Shown: one piece after another, positions 42,411 to 51,865 of the stretch | How the letters are laid out: every line of letters begins with the position of its first letter | Position numbering within the stretch: the stretch's first letter is position 1 | Source: Tractidigestivibacter scatoligenes | Lineage (GTDB): Bacteria > Actinomycetota > Coriobacteriia > Coriobacteriales > Atopobiaceae | Assembly: GCF_001494635.1 (NCBI RefSeq) | Contig: NZ_LOJF01000011.1 | Coordinates: 186,001-250,000, forward strand | Direction of reading: 5' to 3' | Length of the DNA stretch: 64,000 nt | Notes under the pieces: model-generated | What the model saw: the letters and a program-made list of their open reading frames with translations, nothing else | Databases searched by the model: none | What the model was told of the DNA's origin: nothing | Position numbers and translations under genes: made by a program

Positions 42411-43142
42411 TTAACCCAGAACGTAGCTGGGGTCGAACACTGTTCTGCCAAGTCGTACGATCGTGGAGCCCTCCTCGACCGCAATCGGGAAGTCGTCGCT
42501 CATGCCGCAGGAAAGAACCGGCAGGTCAAGGCCACTGCGGCTGGCCAGCTCGTCGCGAAGCTCGCGCAGGCCGGAGAAGGTCCTTCTCGCCGCGTCCATG
42601 TCGTGCGCCGGCGCCATGGTCATGAGGCCGTGCACGCGCAGGGCGGGAAGCGCCAGGATGTCGCCGAGCGCCGCGCGGACCTCGTCGGGCGAGAAGCCTG
42701 ACTTGGACTCCTCCCCCGAGACGTTCACCTCGAGAAGCACATCGCTCGTCACGTCGTGGCCAACGCCACGCTTGGAGATTGCCTCGGCCAAGTGGAGCGA
42801 AGACACCGAGTGGATGAGCGTCACATTGCCCACGACCTCGCGCACCTTGTTGGTTTGCAGGTGGCCGATCATGTCAAAGCGCGCACTGGCCATCTGGGGG
42901 TACGAGGCAATTCCCTTGAGCTTGCGAACGAGCTCCTGGGGGCGGTTCTCGCCAAAGGCTCGATATCCCACCTTCCAGGCAAGGTCGACCTGCGGCACGT
43001 CGACGGTCTTTGAGACAGCGAGAAGCTCCACCTCCGATGCGTCACGCCCGGCGCGGGCGGCAGCCTCCGCGATGCGCTGGAGGATCTCCTCCCTGCGCTC
43101 GGCGAGAAACGCCGCGTAGCTCTCGTCCTCTGTCTCATCCAT
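42411..43142 (-). CDS. PLP homeostasis protein (YggS/PROSC)
   Basis: Pyridoxal-phosphate-binding TIM-barrel protein that buffers PLP and affects amino-acid pools. It is 243 aa. The PLP Lys is in LLAVSKTVDV; ENRPQEL, FDMIGHLQTNKV, GLMTMAP and LSCGMSDDFPIAVEEGSTIVRLG are family signatures. Located between pgeF and sepF as in many Gram-positives. Likely translated as part of the same transcript; the gap to pgeF is 57 bp. Confidence 0.93.
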   Translation of the reverse strand: MDETEDESYAAFLAERREEILQRIAEAAARAGRDASEVELLAVSKTVDVPQVDLAWKVGYRAFGENRPQELVRKLKGIASYPQMASARFDMIGHLQTNKVREVVGNVTLIHSVSSLHLAEAISKRGVGHDVTSDVLLEVNVSGEESKSGFSPDEVRAALGDILALPALRVHGLMTMAPAHDMDAARRTFSGLRELRDELASRSGLDLPVLSCGMSDDFPIAVEEGSTIVRLGRTVFDPSYVLG

Positions 43143-43199
43143 CTAGACCAGCTCCCATTACCTTGATGAAACCCCACGCCCCACGCAGGCGCTTCCGCG

Positions 43200-44006
43200 C
43201 TACTCGCCCCGCATCACGGCAAGGGCGCCGTGCCGTCCGCAGGACCCGTGCTCGGCGCGGTACGAGAAGAACCTCTCGGTGGCCGAGGCGGTCGAGACGT
43301 CGCAGCAGGCGATGGAGCCCCTTGGGACCCCGGCGCCCACCAGCGCCGCCGTGACTGCGGCTCCCAGGTCGAGGTTGCGCTCTCCCCAGATGACCTCAGG
43401 TCCAAACTCCGCCGAGAAGCGCGCGGCGAGCTCGGGAGAGACCTCATAGTCCTCGCGCCCGATGTGCGGTCCCGCGTAGGCACGAACTTGCGAGACGGGC
43501 GAGCCAGTCTCCTCCGCAAGGGCATGTGCCGCCTTGGCGCTTATCCGCGCGATGGTTCCCCGCCAGCCGGAGTGCGCCACGGCAAAGCCGCCAGGTGCCA
43601 CGAGAATCACGGGCACGCAGTCCGCAAAGCAGAGCAGCACGGGCACATTGGTGGCGGTGCAGACAATCGCATCCGCGCCGGATGCGGCGTCAGCCTGTGC
43701 AGCATGGACAGCATCCGCGTCCGAGGAGCGCACGGTGACGATCCTGTCGCCATGCACTTGGTGCGGGTTCACGAGCGCATCCATACAGCGTTCCGCCCCC
43801 AGGGCGCAAAGCGCGCGACGGCGGTTCTCGGCCACGCAGGACGGGTCATCTCCGCAGGCACTCCCCAGGTTGAGGGAGGCATAGTTGCCCGTGGAGACAC
43901 CGCCCGTACGCTCCGTGAACGCAAGCGCGACCCCCTGGGGGACAGTACTGTCCCCCAGAAGGGTCACGCCGTGCGACTGGTACCTTGTGAGCGTGGGCTC
44001 GGACAT
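43200..44006 (-). CDS. pgeF: Peptidoglycan editing factor (YfiH / laccase-domain)
   Basis: Purine-nucleoside phosphorylase-like metalloprotein of the YfiH family, which keeps Ser from replacing Ala in peptidoglycan precursors in some bacteria. It is 268 aa. Metal ligands: His in NPHQVHGD, Cys in CFADCVPV and His in AVAHSGWRGT. The region coding residues ~17-24 is a perfect 24-bp palindrome, so those eight codons (LGDSTVPQ) look like an insertion. The ATG start is 4 nt after ftsZ, so the two are coupled. Confidence 0.92.
   Translation of the reverse strand: MSEPTLTRYQSHGVTLLGDSTVPQGVALAFTERTGGVSTGNYASLNLGSACGDDPSCVAENRRRALCALGAERCMDALVNPHQVHGDRIVTVRSSDADAVHAAQADAASGADAIVCTATNVPVLLCFADCVPVILVAPGGFAVAHSGWRGTIARISAKAAHALAEETGSPVSQVRAYAGPHIGREDYEVSPELAARFSAEFGPEVIWGERNLDLGAAVTAALVGAGVPRGSIACCDVSTASATERFFSYRAEHGSCGRHGALAVMRGE
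43935..43958. repeat. Perfect 24-bp palindrome inside pgeF
   Basis: Left half ctgggggacagt, right half its exact complement. It encodes LGDSTVPQ in frame near the pgeF N-terminus. The core gggacagt resembles that of the GAGACAAAGGGACAGTCCC repeats. Confidence 0.85.
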
Positions 44007-44010
44007 GGCG

Positions 44011-45147
44011 CTAGATGCGGCTACGCTTCAGAAAATCGGGGATGTCGAACTCCTTGTTGTCACCGCTCGCAGCGGGGGCCGCAGGACGGCTCGCGGGAGC
44101 CGGCGCCGCAGTGTAGGGGCGCTGCTTGGACTTGGACGCCTGGGACTGCGGACGCGCCACCGGCATGGTGGGCAGCGTGGGCTGGATGTTGGCGTCATTG
44201 AAGCCGGTGGCAATGACGGTGACGCGCACCTGGTCGCCCAGGGACTCGTCGACGACGGTACCAAAGATGATGTTGGCCTCGGGGTCGACATTCTTGGCAA
44301 CGAGGTCGGCGGCGTCGTTGATCTCCTGGATGCCAAGGTCCTTGTTGCCGGCAATGGAGAGCAGCACGCGCGTGGCGCCATCGGTGGACGTCTCAAGCAG
44401 CGGGCTGGAGATGGCCTCGGCAGCGGCGTCGGTTGCGCGGGAGTCGCCAGAAGCGGTGCCAATGCCCATCATGGCCGTGCCTGCGCCCTTCATGATGGTG
44501 CAGACGTCTGCGAAGTCGAGGTTGATGAGGCCAGGAACGGTGATGAGGTCCGTGATGCCCTGGGTGCCCTGGCACAGCACGTCATCGGCCATGCGGAAGG
44601 CCTCGAGCATGGTGGTCTTCTTCTCGGAGAGGTCGAGCAGACGGTCGTTGGGAATCACGATGAGCGTGTCGACATTCTCGGAGAGGTTCTTGATGCCCTC
44701 GGCGGCGGAGTTGTAGCGCTTGCGGCCCTCGAACGAGAAGGGCTTGGTGACGACTCCCACGGTAAGGGCGCCCACGTCGTTCTTGGCGATGTCGGCAACG
44801 ATAGGTGCCGCACCGGTACCGGTACCGCCACCCTCTCCTGCGGTAATGAAGACCATGTCGGAGCCGGCGAGGGCCTGCTTGATCTCGTCCCTGCTCTCCT
44901 CGGCGGCCTCCTGGCCAACCTCGGGGTTGGCGCCAGCGCCCAGGCCCTTGGTAATGTCGGTGCCAATGTGGACCTTGATGTCCGCGTCAGAGATGGCGAG
45001 CGCCTGCGCGTCGGTGTTGATGGCGACAAACTCGACGCCGCGGATGCCCTCCTCGATCATGCGGTTCACGGCGTTGGTGCCGCCGCCGCCCACGCCAACA
45101 ACCTTAATCACGGCGAGATAGTTGCTGGGGACCTCGGTGTCCTTCAT
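44011..45147 (-). CDS. ftsZ: Cell division GTPase FtsZ
   Basis: Tubulin-like GTPase that forms the Z ring. It is 378 aa. GTP-binding signature [13 protein letters not shown]-terminal [15 protein letters not shown] and the T7 catalytic loop NLDFADV. A linker of ~45 Pro/Ala/Ser residues precedes the C-terminal anchor peptide [10 protein letters not shown], the site for SepF. The start at 45147 follows gaggaggaaac. A 275-bp gap upstream contains a promoter candidate and a 21-nt motif also found in the ftsL leader, so ftsZ may be controlled separately from upstream dcw genes. Confidence 0.97.
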   Translation of the reverse strand: MKDTEVPSNYLAVIKVVGVGGGGTNAVNRMIEEGIRGVEFVAINTDAQALAISDADIKVHIGTDITKGLGAGANPEVGQEAAEESRDEIKQALAGSDMVFITAGEGGGTGTGAAPIVADIAKNDVGALTVGVVTKPFSFEGRKRYNSAAEGIKNLSENVDTLIVIPNDRLLDLSEKKTTMLEAFRMADDVLCQGTQGITDLITVPGLINLDFADVCTIMKGAGTAMMGIGTASGDSRATDAAAEAISSPLLETSTDGATRVLLSIAGNKDLGIQEINDAADLVAKNVDPEANIIFGTVVDESLGDQVRVTVIATGFNDANIQPTLPTMPVARPQSQASKSKQRPYTAAPAPASRPAAPAASGDNKEFDIPDFLKRSRI

Positions 45148-45187
45148 CGTTTCCTCCTCGTTGGCGGCGGCCCTGTGCCAGCGCCCT

Positions 45188-45208
45188 TGCTGGTGCGTTC
45201 GTGCTTCG
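45188..45208 (-). repeat. ftsL-leader repeat unit in the ftsZ leader
   Basis: 21-nt segment matching 58186-58206 at 20 of 21 positions, in the same orientation to its gene. It ends 40 bp before the ftsZ start. Confidence 0.65.
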
Positions 45209-45355
45209 CTCATGTGACGTTTTTCGTCCAGCCCCTGAAAAGCGCTGGTAGAAACCCTAAACCTCAGGTTAAGCCAGATGCTCCCCACGAAGCGACGTAT
45301 ATTTGCACATTGGGTGTGCCCTCGTCAAACACTTTGTGCAAACGGTGAAAACCGC

Positions 45356-45384
45356 AGGTAAACGGTACCACAATTAGGCGTCAA
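45356..45384 (-). promoter_or_regulatory. Candidate ftsZ promoter
   Basis: On the minus strand TTGACG, 17 nt, TTACCT, about 210 bp upstream of ftsZ. A second TTGACG lies nearer, but its spacing to AATATA is 19 nt. Confidence 0.35.
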
Positions 45385-45422
45385 AACCCTCAAGTACAGC
45401 TTTAGGTCAAGCTATTTTCATG

Positions 45423-46643
45423 CTAGTTGGTACCCGTTGTGGTGGTTGAGGAATCCGTCGAGCTGCCCGTTGTGTCGCTCGAACCAGTTGTCTGCGACGT
45501 ACCTGTAGAGCTTGTCGAAGAGGCTGCATCACCCGTCGTTGAGGTGCCCACTGCCCCCGTTCCCGCCGTCACGTCTGTGGAGTCGATCTTCCTGTAGGAG
45601 GGGCTCGACGGGACGCGGACGTTGATGTAGGTAAGCTCATCGGGATACTCGGCAAGAAGGCTCTTAACGACCTCCTCCTTCGAAGAGATGTCCGTGGGCG
45701 ATCCCAGCGAGACCTCCACGCCGCTTGCGAGGACGCACGAGATGCTTGCCTCGCTTGGCGCGGTAAAGCTCACGATCTGCGAGGCGAAGTCCGACGAGAA
45801 GCCATCGAGATAGCTCCTCACGGCAGTTATCACATCATCGGTGGCCACGGAACCAGCCACAGGGTCGACGGTAGCCGGAACTCCTGTGATGAGGATGGCA
45901 CCGATGGACGTGGCCTTCTCGAGCGCCACGTCGTCTGCCGACTGCCCGTCAGTGACGTCGAGGTTCATCGGCTCGAGCCAGACCTCGCCCTCGCCCAAGT
46001 ACCAGGCGACGCTGCGCGAGCTCATCACGACAACTGCCTCTACCGTGCGCTCGGTGACGGAAATCTTGAGCTTGTCGGGAAACTCTCGCTCCACGCTCAC
46101 GGAAGCAACCCAGGGGTTCTTCATGAGGCTCTGGGTAATGGCGTTGGTGTCAACGTTGAGAAGGGTCGTGCCCTCCTCGACGTTTGCGAGCTTCTGGATG
46201 TCTTCGGCGCTCACGTGGTCTGTTGCCACGGCGTCGATGGAGGTTATCTGGAAGGTCGAGGTGTTGCTCAGGACGAGAAACGCCACGCCTAGAACTGCCG
46301 CAGCGATGGCGGCAACCACCACCACGCGCAGGGCGATGCCCATGGCGTCAGCCGTACGCACCTGCCGTGCGCGAGCCTCTCTGGCCTCTCTTCCGCTCTG
46401 GGGACGAGTGCCGCGCTGCGGGCGCGGCGCAGATCGCTTGACTTGTGGAACCCTGGACGCAGAAGCGGGCTTAGGCGTGGCCTTGGGCATGCGTGGCGTA
46501 CGCTTGGCGGCAGGCTGCCGCACAGGCCGCGAGGAACGCGTACGCGGCGTGGAGGACGGCCGAGAGGAACGAGTGGAGCGCCCCTGCGTCGACCTCTGCG
46601 TCGCCTTGCGCGCCGTTGGCCTTCTTCTGTCGTCTGACGCCAT
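45423..46643 (-). CDS. ftsQ: Cell division protein FtsQ/DivIB
   Basis: Bitopic divisome protein of 406 aa. Residues 1-100 are a cytoplasmic basic, Arg/Pro/Ser-rich region; one TM segment (VVVVAAIAAAVLGVAFLVLS) follows; then the POTRA domain (FQITSIDAVATDHVSAEDIQ) and beta domain, and a ~60-residue Ser/Thr/Gly tail ending STTTTGTN. The start at 46643 follows aggggagag; the longer frame above it overlaps murB. FtsL and FtsI end in similar extracellular tails. Confidence 0.9.
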   Translation of the reverse strand: MASDDRRRPTARKATQRSTQGRSTRSSRPSSTPRTRSSRPVRQPAAKRTPRMPKATPKPASASRVPQVKRSAPRPQRGTRPQSGREAREARARQVRTADAMGIALRVVVVAAIAAAVLGVAFLVLSNTSTFQITSIDAVATDHVSAEDIQKLANVEEGTTLLNVDTNAITQSLMKNPWVASVSVEREFPDKLKISVTERTVEAVVVMSSRSVAWYLGEGEVWLEPMNLDVTDGQSADDVALEKATSIGAILITGVPATVDPVAGSVATDDVITAVRSYLDGFSSDFASQIVSFTAPSEASISCVLASGVEVSLGSPTDISSKEEVVKSLLAEYPDELTYINVRVPSSPSYRKIDSTDVTAGTGAVGTSTTGDAASSTSSTGTSQTTGSSDTTGSSTDSSTTTTGTN

Positions 46644-46656
46644 GCCGCGCTCTCCC

Positions 46657-47571
46657 CTATGCCCCAAACCCGAGCAGCTTGACCTCAGGCTGAAGGTCGA
46701 TCTCGTACTTGTCGCGAACGGCATCGTGGACGTGGCGCATGACCTCGACCACGTCGTGGGCGTGCGCGCCGCCGTCGTTCACGATGAAGTTGGCGTGGAC
46801 GTCAGAGACCACTGCCCCGCCCACGCGGTAGCCCTTGAGGCCACAGGCTTCGATCATTACCGCGGCAGAACGGGAGCCGGGGTTCCTGAAGACCGAGCCG
46901 CAGCAGGGCCTGCCCATGGGTTGCGACTGGCTGCGGCGGCGCAGCCTCTCCTCGACGTCGCGCGCGATGGCGTCGTGGTTGCCCGCAGCAAGCCGGAAGG
47001 TTGCCTCGAGGACGATCTCGGTGGTGGGAAGCGAGGTCACGCGGTAGCCCCACTCGACCTCGGAGGCCGCATGGCGCACCAGACCCTTGCCCGGCTGCAG
47101 GCTCACCACGTCCTCGATCACGCTTCCAACCCACTCGTGGCGGGTCCCCGCGTCCATGGAGACGGCGCCGCCCACAGTGCCGGGGATGCCTGCACAGAAC
47201 TCGAGGCCTGTGAGCGAGCGCTTCATGGCCTCTGAGACGAGCTTGGAGAGCGGGAGCGCAGCGCCTGCCGTCACGCGATCGTCCTCGGCAAAGCTCATGC
47301 GCGAGAACTCGCGGCCAAGCGTGATGATGCAGCCGTCGTAGCCGGTGTCTGCGGCAAGGATGTTGGAGCCCTTACCCATGACCACCCAGGGCACGCGCTC
47401 TGCTCGCAGGACCTCGACGGTCTTGAGCAGGGCCTCGTAGGTGTTCGCGCACACGAAGAGCGCGGCTGGGCCGCCAATGCGGTACGTCGTGCGGTGCGAG
47501 AGCCGCTCGCCGCGAATCACGTCCGCGTCGACGGCTCCCGAGAGGCTCATGTATGCGTTGAAGACGCTCAC
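46657..47571 (-). CDS. murB: UDP-N-acetylenolpyruvoylglucosamine reductase
   Basis: Reduces UDP-GlcNAc-enolpyruvate with NADPH and FAD to give UDP-MurNAc. It is 304 aa, type II MurB by length and missing Tyr-loop. FAD motifs: SHRTTYRIGGPAALFV and VMGKGSNILAAD; GIPGTVGGAVSMDAG; catalytic region QPMGRPCCGSVFRNP (Cys pair where Ser often sits before VFRNP) and the C-terminal Glu in LQPEVKLLG. GTG start at 47571, 5 nt after murC; ribosome site weak, consistent with coupling. Confidence 0.94.
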   Translation of the reverse strand: MSVFNAYMSLSGAVDADVIRGERLSHRTTYRIGGPAALFVCANTYEALLKTVEVLRAERVPWVVMGKGSNILAADTGYDGCIITLGREFSRMSFAEDDRVTAGAALPLSKLVSEAMKRSLTGLEFCAGIPGTVGGAVSMDAGTRHEWVGSVIEDVVSLQPGKGLVRHAASEVEWGYRVTSLPTTEIVLEATFRLAAGNHDAIARDVEERLRRRSQSQPMGRPCCGSVFRNPGSRSAAVMIEACGLKGYRVGGAVVSDVHANFIVNDGGAHAHDVVEVMRHVHDAVRDKYEIDLQPEVKLLGFGA

Positions 47572-47576
47572 GCCTA

Positions 47577-49031
47577 CTACTCGTCTTTCTTCTCGTCACG
47601 CTCGCGCATGGCGGCGATGAATGCGGGGCCAATCTGGGTGACGTCGCCCGCGCCCTGCGTGATGAGCAGGTCGCCCGGGCGGCAGGTGTCGCAGAGGTTC
47701 TGGATGAGCTCGTGGCGGTTGGGGATGTAGGCCACGTCGGGCACCGTACCCGCGGCCTCGACCTGAGACGAGACGGTCTTGCCCGAGATGCCAGGAATGG
47801 GCATCTCGCCCGCCGAGAACACGTCCATCACACGCAGGACGTCCACCTTGTCAAAAGCGTGCGCGAAGAGCGGCTCAAGCGCCTTCGTGCGGCTGTAGCG
47901 GTGCGGCTGGAACACGCAGACAATGCGGTCAAACCCAAGCTGCGAGGCGGCGTCCAGTGTGGCGGCAATCTCGGTGGGATGGTGGCCGTAGTCGTCCACC
48001 ACAGTGACGCCGTCGATGTCGCCCACGTGGGTGAAGCGCCTGCGCGCGCCCTTGAACTCGGAGAGCTTCTCGGCTGCCTGGGTGAGGTCTGCCCCTAGGA
48101 CGTCCGCCACGGCAATGGCGGCCGTTGCGTTTGCCATGTTGTGGCGGCCGGGGTTCGACTTGATGTTCACGTCAACCGAGGTGCCGGAGGGGGTCCTCAC
48201 CGAGAAGCGCATAGCCAGGCGGTGGGGCGCCAGGCCCTCCTCGGGCGTGCAGACGTAGTCGTTGCCCTCTTCAAAGCCGTAGGTCACCACGTGGCGGCCG
48301 GTCGAGCGGGCAAGCTCCACGTAGTGGGGGTTGTCGCCGTTAACCACAACGGTGCCCTTCTCGCCCACCAGGCCCATGAAGGTGCAGAAGGTCTTCTCGA
48401 TGTTCTCGAGCGTGCCGTAGTGGTCGAGGTGGTCAGCCTCGATGTTAGTGACCACCACCACGTCGGGGTTGAGGTAGAGGAAGGAGCCGTCGGACTCGTC
48501 CGCCTCGCACACAAAGTAGCCACCCTCGCCGTTCCTGCCGTTGGTGTCGTAGCCCTCGACCACGCCGCCAATGAGGAAGGAGGGGTCCCAGCCCAGGCGG
48601 TCAAGCATCGTCGCAATCATGGACGACGTGGTGGTCTTGCCGTGCGTGCCGGCAACGGCCACGGTGGTTGCGTTGTTGGAGAGGTACGACAGCATCTTGG
48701 CGCGCGGCCAGATGGGAATGCCCAGCTCGCGGGCACGGACGACCTCGGGGTTGGTCTCGGGGATTGCGCTCGAGGTGACAACGACCTCGGGCGAGACGCG
48801 GTCGATGGTCGCGGCGTCGTGGCCGATGGTCACGTCGATGCCCGCGTCCTCGAGCTCGCGCACGTAGTGAGAGCTCTTGAGGTCGGAGCCGGTGACCTTG
48901 CAGCCGCGCTTGTTGAGCACGAGGGCGATGCCGCTCATGCCCGCGCCGCCAATACCCACGAAGTGCGCGCTCGCGATGCTCTTGCCCTTCTCGACGGCAT
49001 CTGCGCCGGGCTTCTCCACGATGTCTGCCAT
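47577..49031 (-). CDS. murC: UDP-N-acetylmuramate--L-alanine ligase
   Basis: First Mur ligase: adds L-Ala to UDP-MurNAc. It is 484 aa. The N-terminal Rossmann-like loop is GIGGAGMSGIA; the ATP site is AGTHGKTTTSSM; DDYGHHPTEI and FQPHRYSRT are family signatures. The start at 49031 follows aaggggtagcc. The gap to murG is 154 bp without a clear promoter. The cytoplasmic enzyme feeds MurD in the same operon. Confidence 0.95.
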   Translation of the reverse strand: MADIVEKPGADAVEKGKSIASAHFVGIGGAGMSGIALVLNKRGCKVTGSDLKSSHYVRELEDAGIDVTIGHDAATIDRVSPEVVVTSSAIPETNPEVVRARELGIPIWPRAKMLSYLSNNATTVAVAGTHGKTTTSSMIATMLDRLGWDPSFLIGGVVEGYDTNGRNGEGGYFVCEADESDGSFLYLNPDVVVVTNIEADHLDHYGTLENIEKTFCTFMGLVGEKGTVVVNGDNPHYVELARSTGRHVVTYGFEEGNDYVCTPEEGLAPHRLAMRFSVRTPSGTSVDVNIKSNPGRHNMANATAAIAVADVLGADLTQAAEKLSEFKGARRRFTHVGDIDGVTVVDDYGHHPTEIAATLDAASQLGFDRIVCVFQPHRYSRTKALEPLFAHAFDKVDVLRVMDVFSAGEMPIPGISGKTVSSQVEAAGTVPDVAYIPNRHELIQNLCDTCRPGDLLITQGAGDVTQIGPAFIAAMRERDEKKDE

Positions 49032-49185
49032 GGCTACCCCTTCCAAAGGTGCGCGGCGAGAAGACCCGCCGCGGAAACTGGTTCGCCTAACCCATTTACT
49101 CTAGCCGATGGACGACCCGTCGCGGCCCACGGCGTAAAGCCACCACGGACTCCGCAGGCACGTCTCCCACGCGGCCGTGGCGCAT

Positions 49186-50322
49186 CTATCGCGTGGCGGC
49201 GCGCTCCACGACGTCTGCCAGCTTGGCGGCCGCCTGGTCCTGGCCCAGGCCACGCGCGCACGCGCGCATGCGCTCGCGCCTCTCGCCGTTGCCCACCAGG
49301 TCGAGAAGGTCCTGGGCAAAGGCGTCGCCATCGATGGCGTCATCGGCAAAGAGATCCGCTGCGCCGGCGTCCACCAGATAGTGAGCGTTGGTGGTCTGGT
49401 GGTCGCCCGTGGCAAGAGGATAGGGCACGAGCACGCTTGGCACGGCAAGCGCGGCGATCTCGGCGATGGAGGAGGCGCCGGCGCGCGAGACCACGAGGTC
49501 TGCCGCCGCGAGGGCCTCACCCATGTTGGAGATGTAGGGCACAACCTGCCAGCGCGTGCGCTCGTCCTCTGAGAGCGCGAGAGAGGACACCACGTTGTCG
49601 TAGAGTTCCTTGCCCGTGGAGTGAACCACGTAAAGCCCGGGGTTTGCGAGCAGGCGCTCCTTGAGGCGCATGACGGCCTCGTTCACGTGCTGCGCGCCAA
49701 GGCTGCCGCCAAAGACCAGAAGCATCGTGGCGTCCTCGGGGATGGAGAAGGCCGCGCGGCCCGCCTCGCGCGAGGCGTCAAGGACGCTCCGACGCACGGG
49801 GTTGCCCGTGAGCACGATGGCGTCATCGCCGTGGACGCGGCCCTCGAAGGCGGCGCGCGCCTGCGGCAGCGAGACGCACACAAAGCGCGCGTCTGAGGCA
49901 AGCGTCTTGTTTGCAAGCCCGGGGACCGAGTTCTGCTCGTGGAGCACATAGGGGATGTGCTGCTTGCGGCAGCGGTCCATGAGAGCCAGCTCGACGTAGG
50001 CGCCAAAGCCCACGGCAACGTCTGGGGCGCCCTTCTCGGCAAAGACCTCTCCCACGCGGGCGGAGGCCTTGCGCTCGCGCACAAGAGCCGAGACAAGCGT
50101 CCAGGGCCTCGAGCGATCAAAGCCGGTCACGTGGATGGGCTCGAGCTCGAAGCCGGCCCGTGGAACGAGCGTGCCCTCGAGCTTGGCACTCTGCCCAAAG
50201 AACCGCACGCGGTGCCCGCGGGCAGAGAGCTCCTCTGCCAGAGCCAGCGCCGGGTTAATGTGACCAGCGGTACCGCCTGCGGCGATTGCCACCTCAAGAC
50301 TAGTTCCTGCCACGCCTGCCAT
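49186..50322 (-). CDS. murG: Lipid II synthase MurG (GlcNAc transferase)
   Basis: Membrane-associated glycosyltransferase that converts lipid I to lipid II. It is 378 aa. Gly-rich motifs AAGGTAGHINPALA and FGGSLGAQHVN, the VLHEQNSVPGLAN region, SRAGASSIAEI for UDP-GlcNAc binding and the DHQTTNA motif. ATG at 50322 has gaggag directly abutting; GTG at 50313 with better spacing is possible. Either way it overlaps the ftsW 3' end by 14-23 nt. Confidence 0.94.
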   Translation of the reverse strand: MAGVAGTSLEVAIAAGGTAGHINPALALAEELSARGHRVRFFGQSAKLEGTLVPRAGFELEPIHVTGFDRSRPWTLVSALVRERKASARVGEVFAEKGAPDVAVGFGAYVELALMDRCRKQHIPYVLHEQNSVPGLANKTLASDARFVCVSLPQARAAFEGRVHGDDAIVLTGNPVRRSVLDASREAGRAAFSIPEDATMLLVFGGSLGAQHVNEAVMRLKERLLANPGLYVVHSTGKELYDNVVSSLALSEDERTRWQVVPYISNMGEALAAADLVVSRAGASSIAEIAALAVPSVLVPYPLATGDHQTTNAHYLVDAGAADLFADDAIDGDAFAQDLLDLVGNGERRERMRACARGLGQDQAAAKLADVVERAATR

Positions 50323-51865
50323 CTCCTCTTCCGGGCCCGCGCCCGCGGAGCCTCTCCGCGGCACTGGGGCCGAGGTCTATTCTTCCGCCTTCGTACCTGC
50401 CCTGCCTGCTCGTACGGCTGCTACCGCTCCGTGGCCGCGCCTGGGGGCGCGCCTGGCTCCCACCGTCCACCATGCGCAGGCCAGCGCCAGCGTCTCCGCG
50501 CGGGCGGGCCGAGCGCGGCGTGGGCGTACCCACAAGCGAGATGCCTGGGCTGGCTGAGGAGGAGGCGCCTCTCGGCTCCTCCTCGCCGTCTGCAAACTGC
50601 CAGGACTGGCGGCTGCGATCGTGGACGGTCTCAGGCAGCGTCGAGTGCTTGGACACCGAGACAATCATGCCCACGAGCATGAGGCAGCTCATGATGGTGG
50701 AACCGCCGTACGACACAAACGGGACAGGCTTTCCGGAGAGGGGGATGATGCCAAGAACGCCGCAGACGTTCACGAGCAGCTGGATGATGATGAGCGAGGT
50801 GCAGCCTGCCGCTATGAGCCTGCCGCACATGTCGGGCGCGTAGCGCGCGATGCGGAAGCCCGCCCAGGCAAGGACACCAAAGGCAGCAAGCACTCCGAGC
50901 GTGCCCACAAGCCCAAGCTCCTCTCCCACCACGGCAAAGATGAAGTCGTTGTAGGCCATGGGCAGATACGAGTACTTCTGTTTGCTCATGCCCAGCCCCA
51001 CGCCAAAGATCCCGCCCGAGCCAAAGGCATAGAAGCCCTGGATGAGCTGGTAGCCGGAGCCCGTGGGGTCGCTCCATGGGTCGAGCATGGTCACGATGCG
51101 GGCGCGCGAGTAGTCATCCTTGAGCGAGAGGACGAGAACCCCCACCACGCCCACAGCAAGCACCACGAGAATCCAGCGACGGTCCATGCCGGCAAGGTAG
51201 GCCATTACGATGAGGGTTGCCGCAATGATGAGCGTGGAGCCCTTGTCAGGCTGCAGCAGGATGAGCACGAGCGGAACGCCCACAAAGACGGCGAGGTTCT
51301 TTACGAAGTCCTGGAAGTCCATGGTCTGCTCGTCGTAGTAGCGCTCGGCGAGGTCTGCTGCAACAAGGATGATCGTGATCTTGGCAAACTCGGAGGGCTG
51401 GAGCGTAAAGGGGCCAATGGCAATCCAGCGTGTGGCGCCATAGGCATCGCTGCCCGCTATGGGCAGGAAGATGAGCAACAAGAGGGCAATGGTCAGCACC
51501 CAGATGATCCTCACCAGGCGCTTTCCCCAGAGGTGGTAGTCCCTGCTCGCAATGAACACGGCAAACCCCGTGCCCAGCGCGGCAAAGATGAGCTGACGCT
51601 TGAGGTAGTAGGCTGGGTCGTTGCTCAGAGCATCCGATGTGAGCGACGTGATTGAGGACGCCGAGTACACCATGAGGAACCCAAAGCAGGTGAGGATGAT
51701 CACCACGGCTATGAGGATGAGCCGGGGCTTCATGAACCTCTCGGGAACGCCGAGGATGGTTTTCTCGACAGACGAGCGCCCCGTGCTCCCCCCTCGTGAG
51801 CTGCGACGGGTTGAGGAGCGGGGCTGTCTCGCAGCGGAGCTTCTGTATGTGGACGCCTGGGCCAC
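50300..51865 (-). CDS. ftsW: Septal peptidoglycan polymerase FtsW
   Basis: SEDS-family glycosyltransferase working with FtsI. It is 521 aa, longer than usual. An N-terminal ~45-residue basic segment is followed by about ten TM segments. Signatures: FLMVYSASS, GATRWIAIGPFTLQPSEFAK, LQPDKGSTLI, FVSYGGSTIMSCL. The C-terminal ~130 residues are a disordered Arg/Gly/Ser-rich cytoplasmic tail. GTG start overlaps the murD stop by one base. Wide hydrophobic order and motif set leave no doubt of SEDS identity; FtsW rather than RodA by location. Confidence 0.94.
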   Translation of the reverse strand: MAQASTYRSSAARQPRSSTRRSSRGGSTGRSSVEKTILGVPERFMKPRLILIAVVIILTCFGFLMVYSASSITSLTSDALSNDPAYYLKRQLIFAALGTGFAVFIASRDYHLWGKRLVRIIWVLTIALLLLIFLPIAGSDAYGATRWIAIGPFTLQPSEFAKITIILVAADLAERYYDEQTMDFQDFVKNLAVFVGVPLVLILLQPDKGSTLIIAATLIVMAYLAGMDRRWILVVLAVGVVGVLVLSLKDDYSRARIVTMLDPWSDPTGSGYQLIQGFYAFGSGGIFGVGLGMSKQKYSYLPMAYNDFIFAVVGEELGLVGTLGVLAAFGVLAWAGFRIARYAPDMCGRLIAAGCTSLIIIQLLVNVCGVLGIIPLSGKPVPFVSYGGSTIMSCLMLVGMIVSVSKHSTLPETVHDRSRQSWQFADGEEEPRGASSSASPGISLVGTPTPRSARPRGDAGAGLRMVDGGSQARPQARPRSGSSRTSRQGRYEGGRIDLGPSAAERLRGRGPGRGDGRRGRN

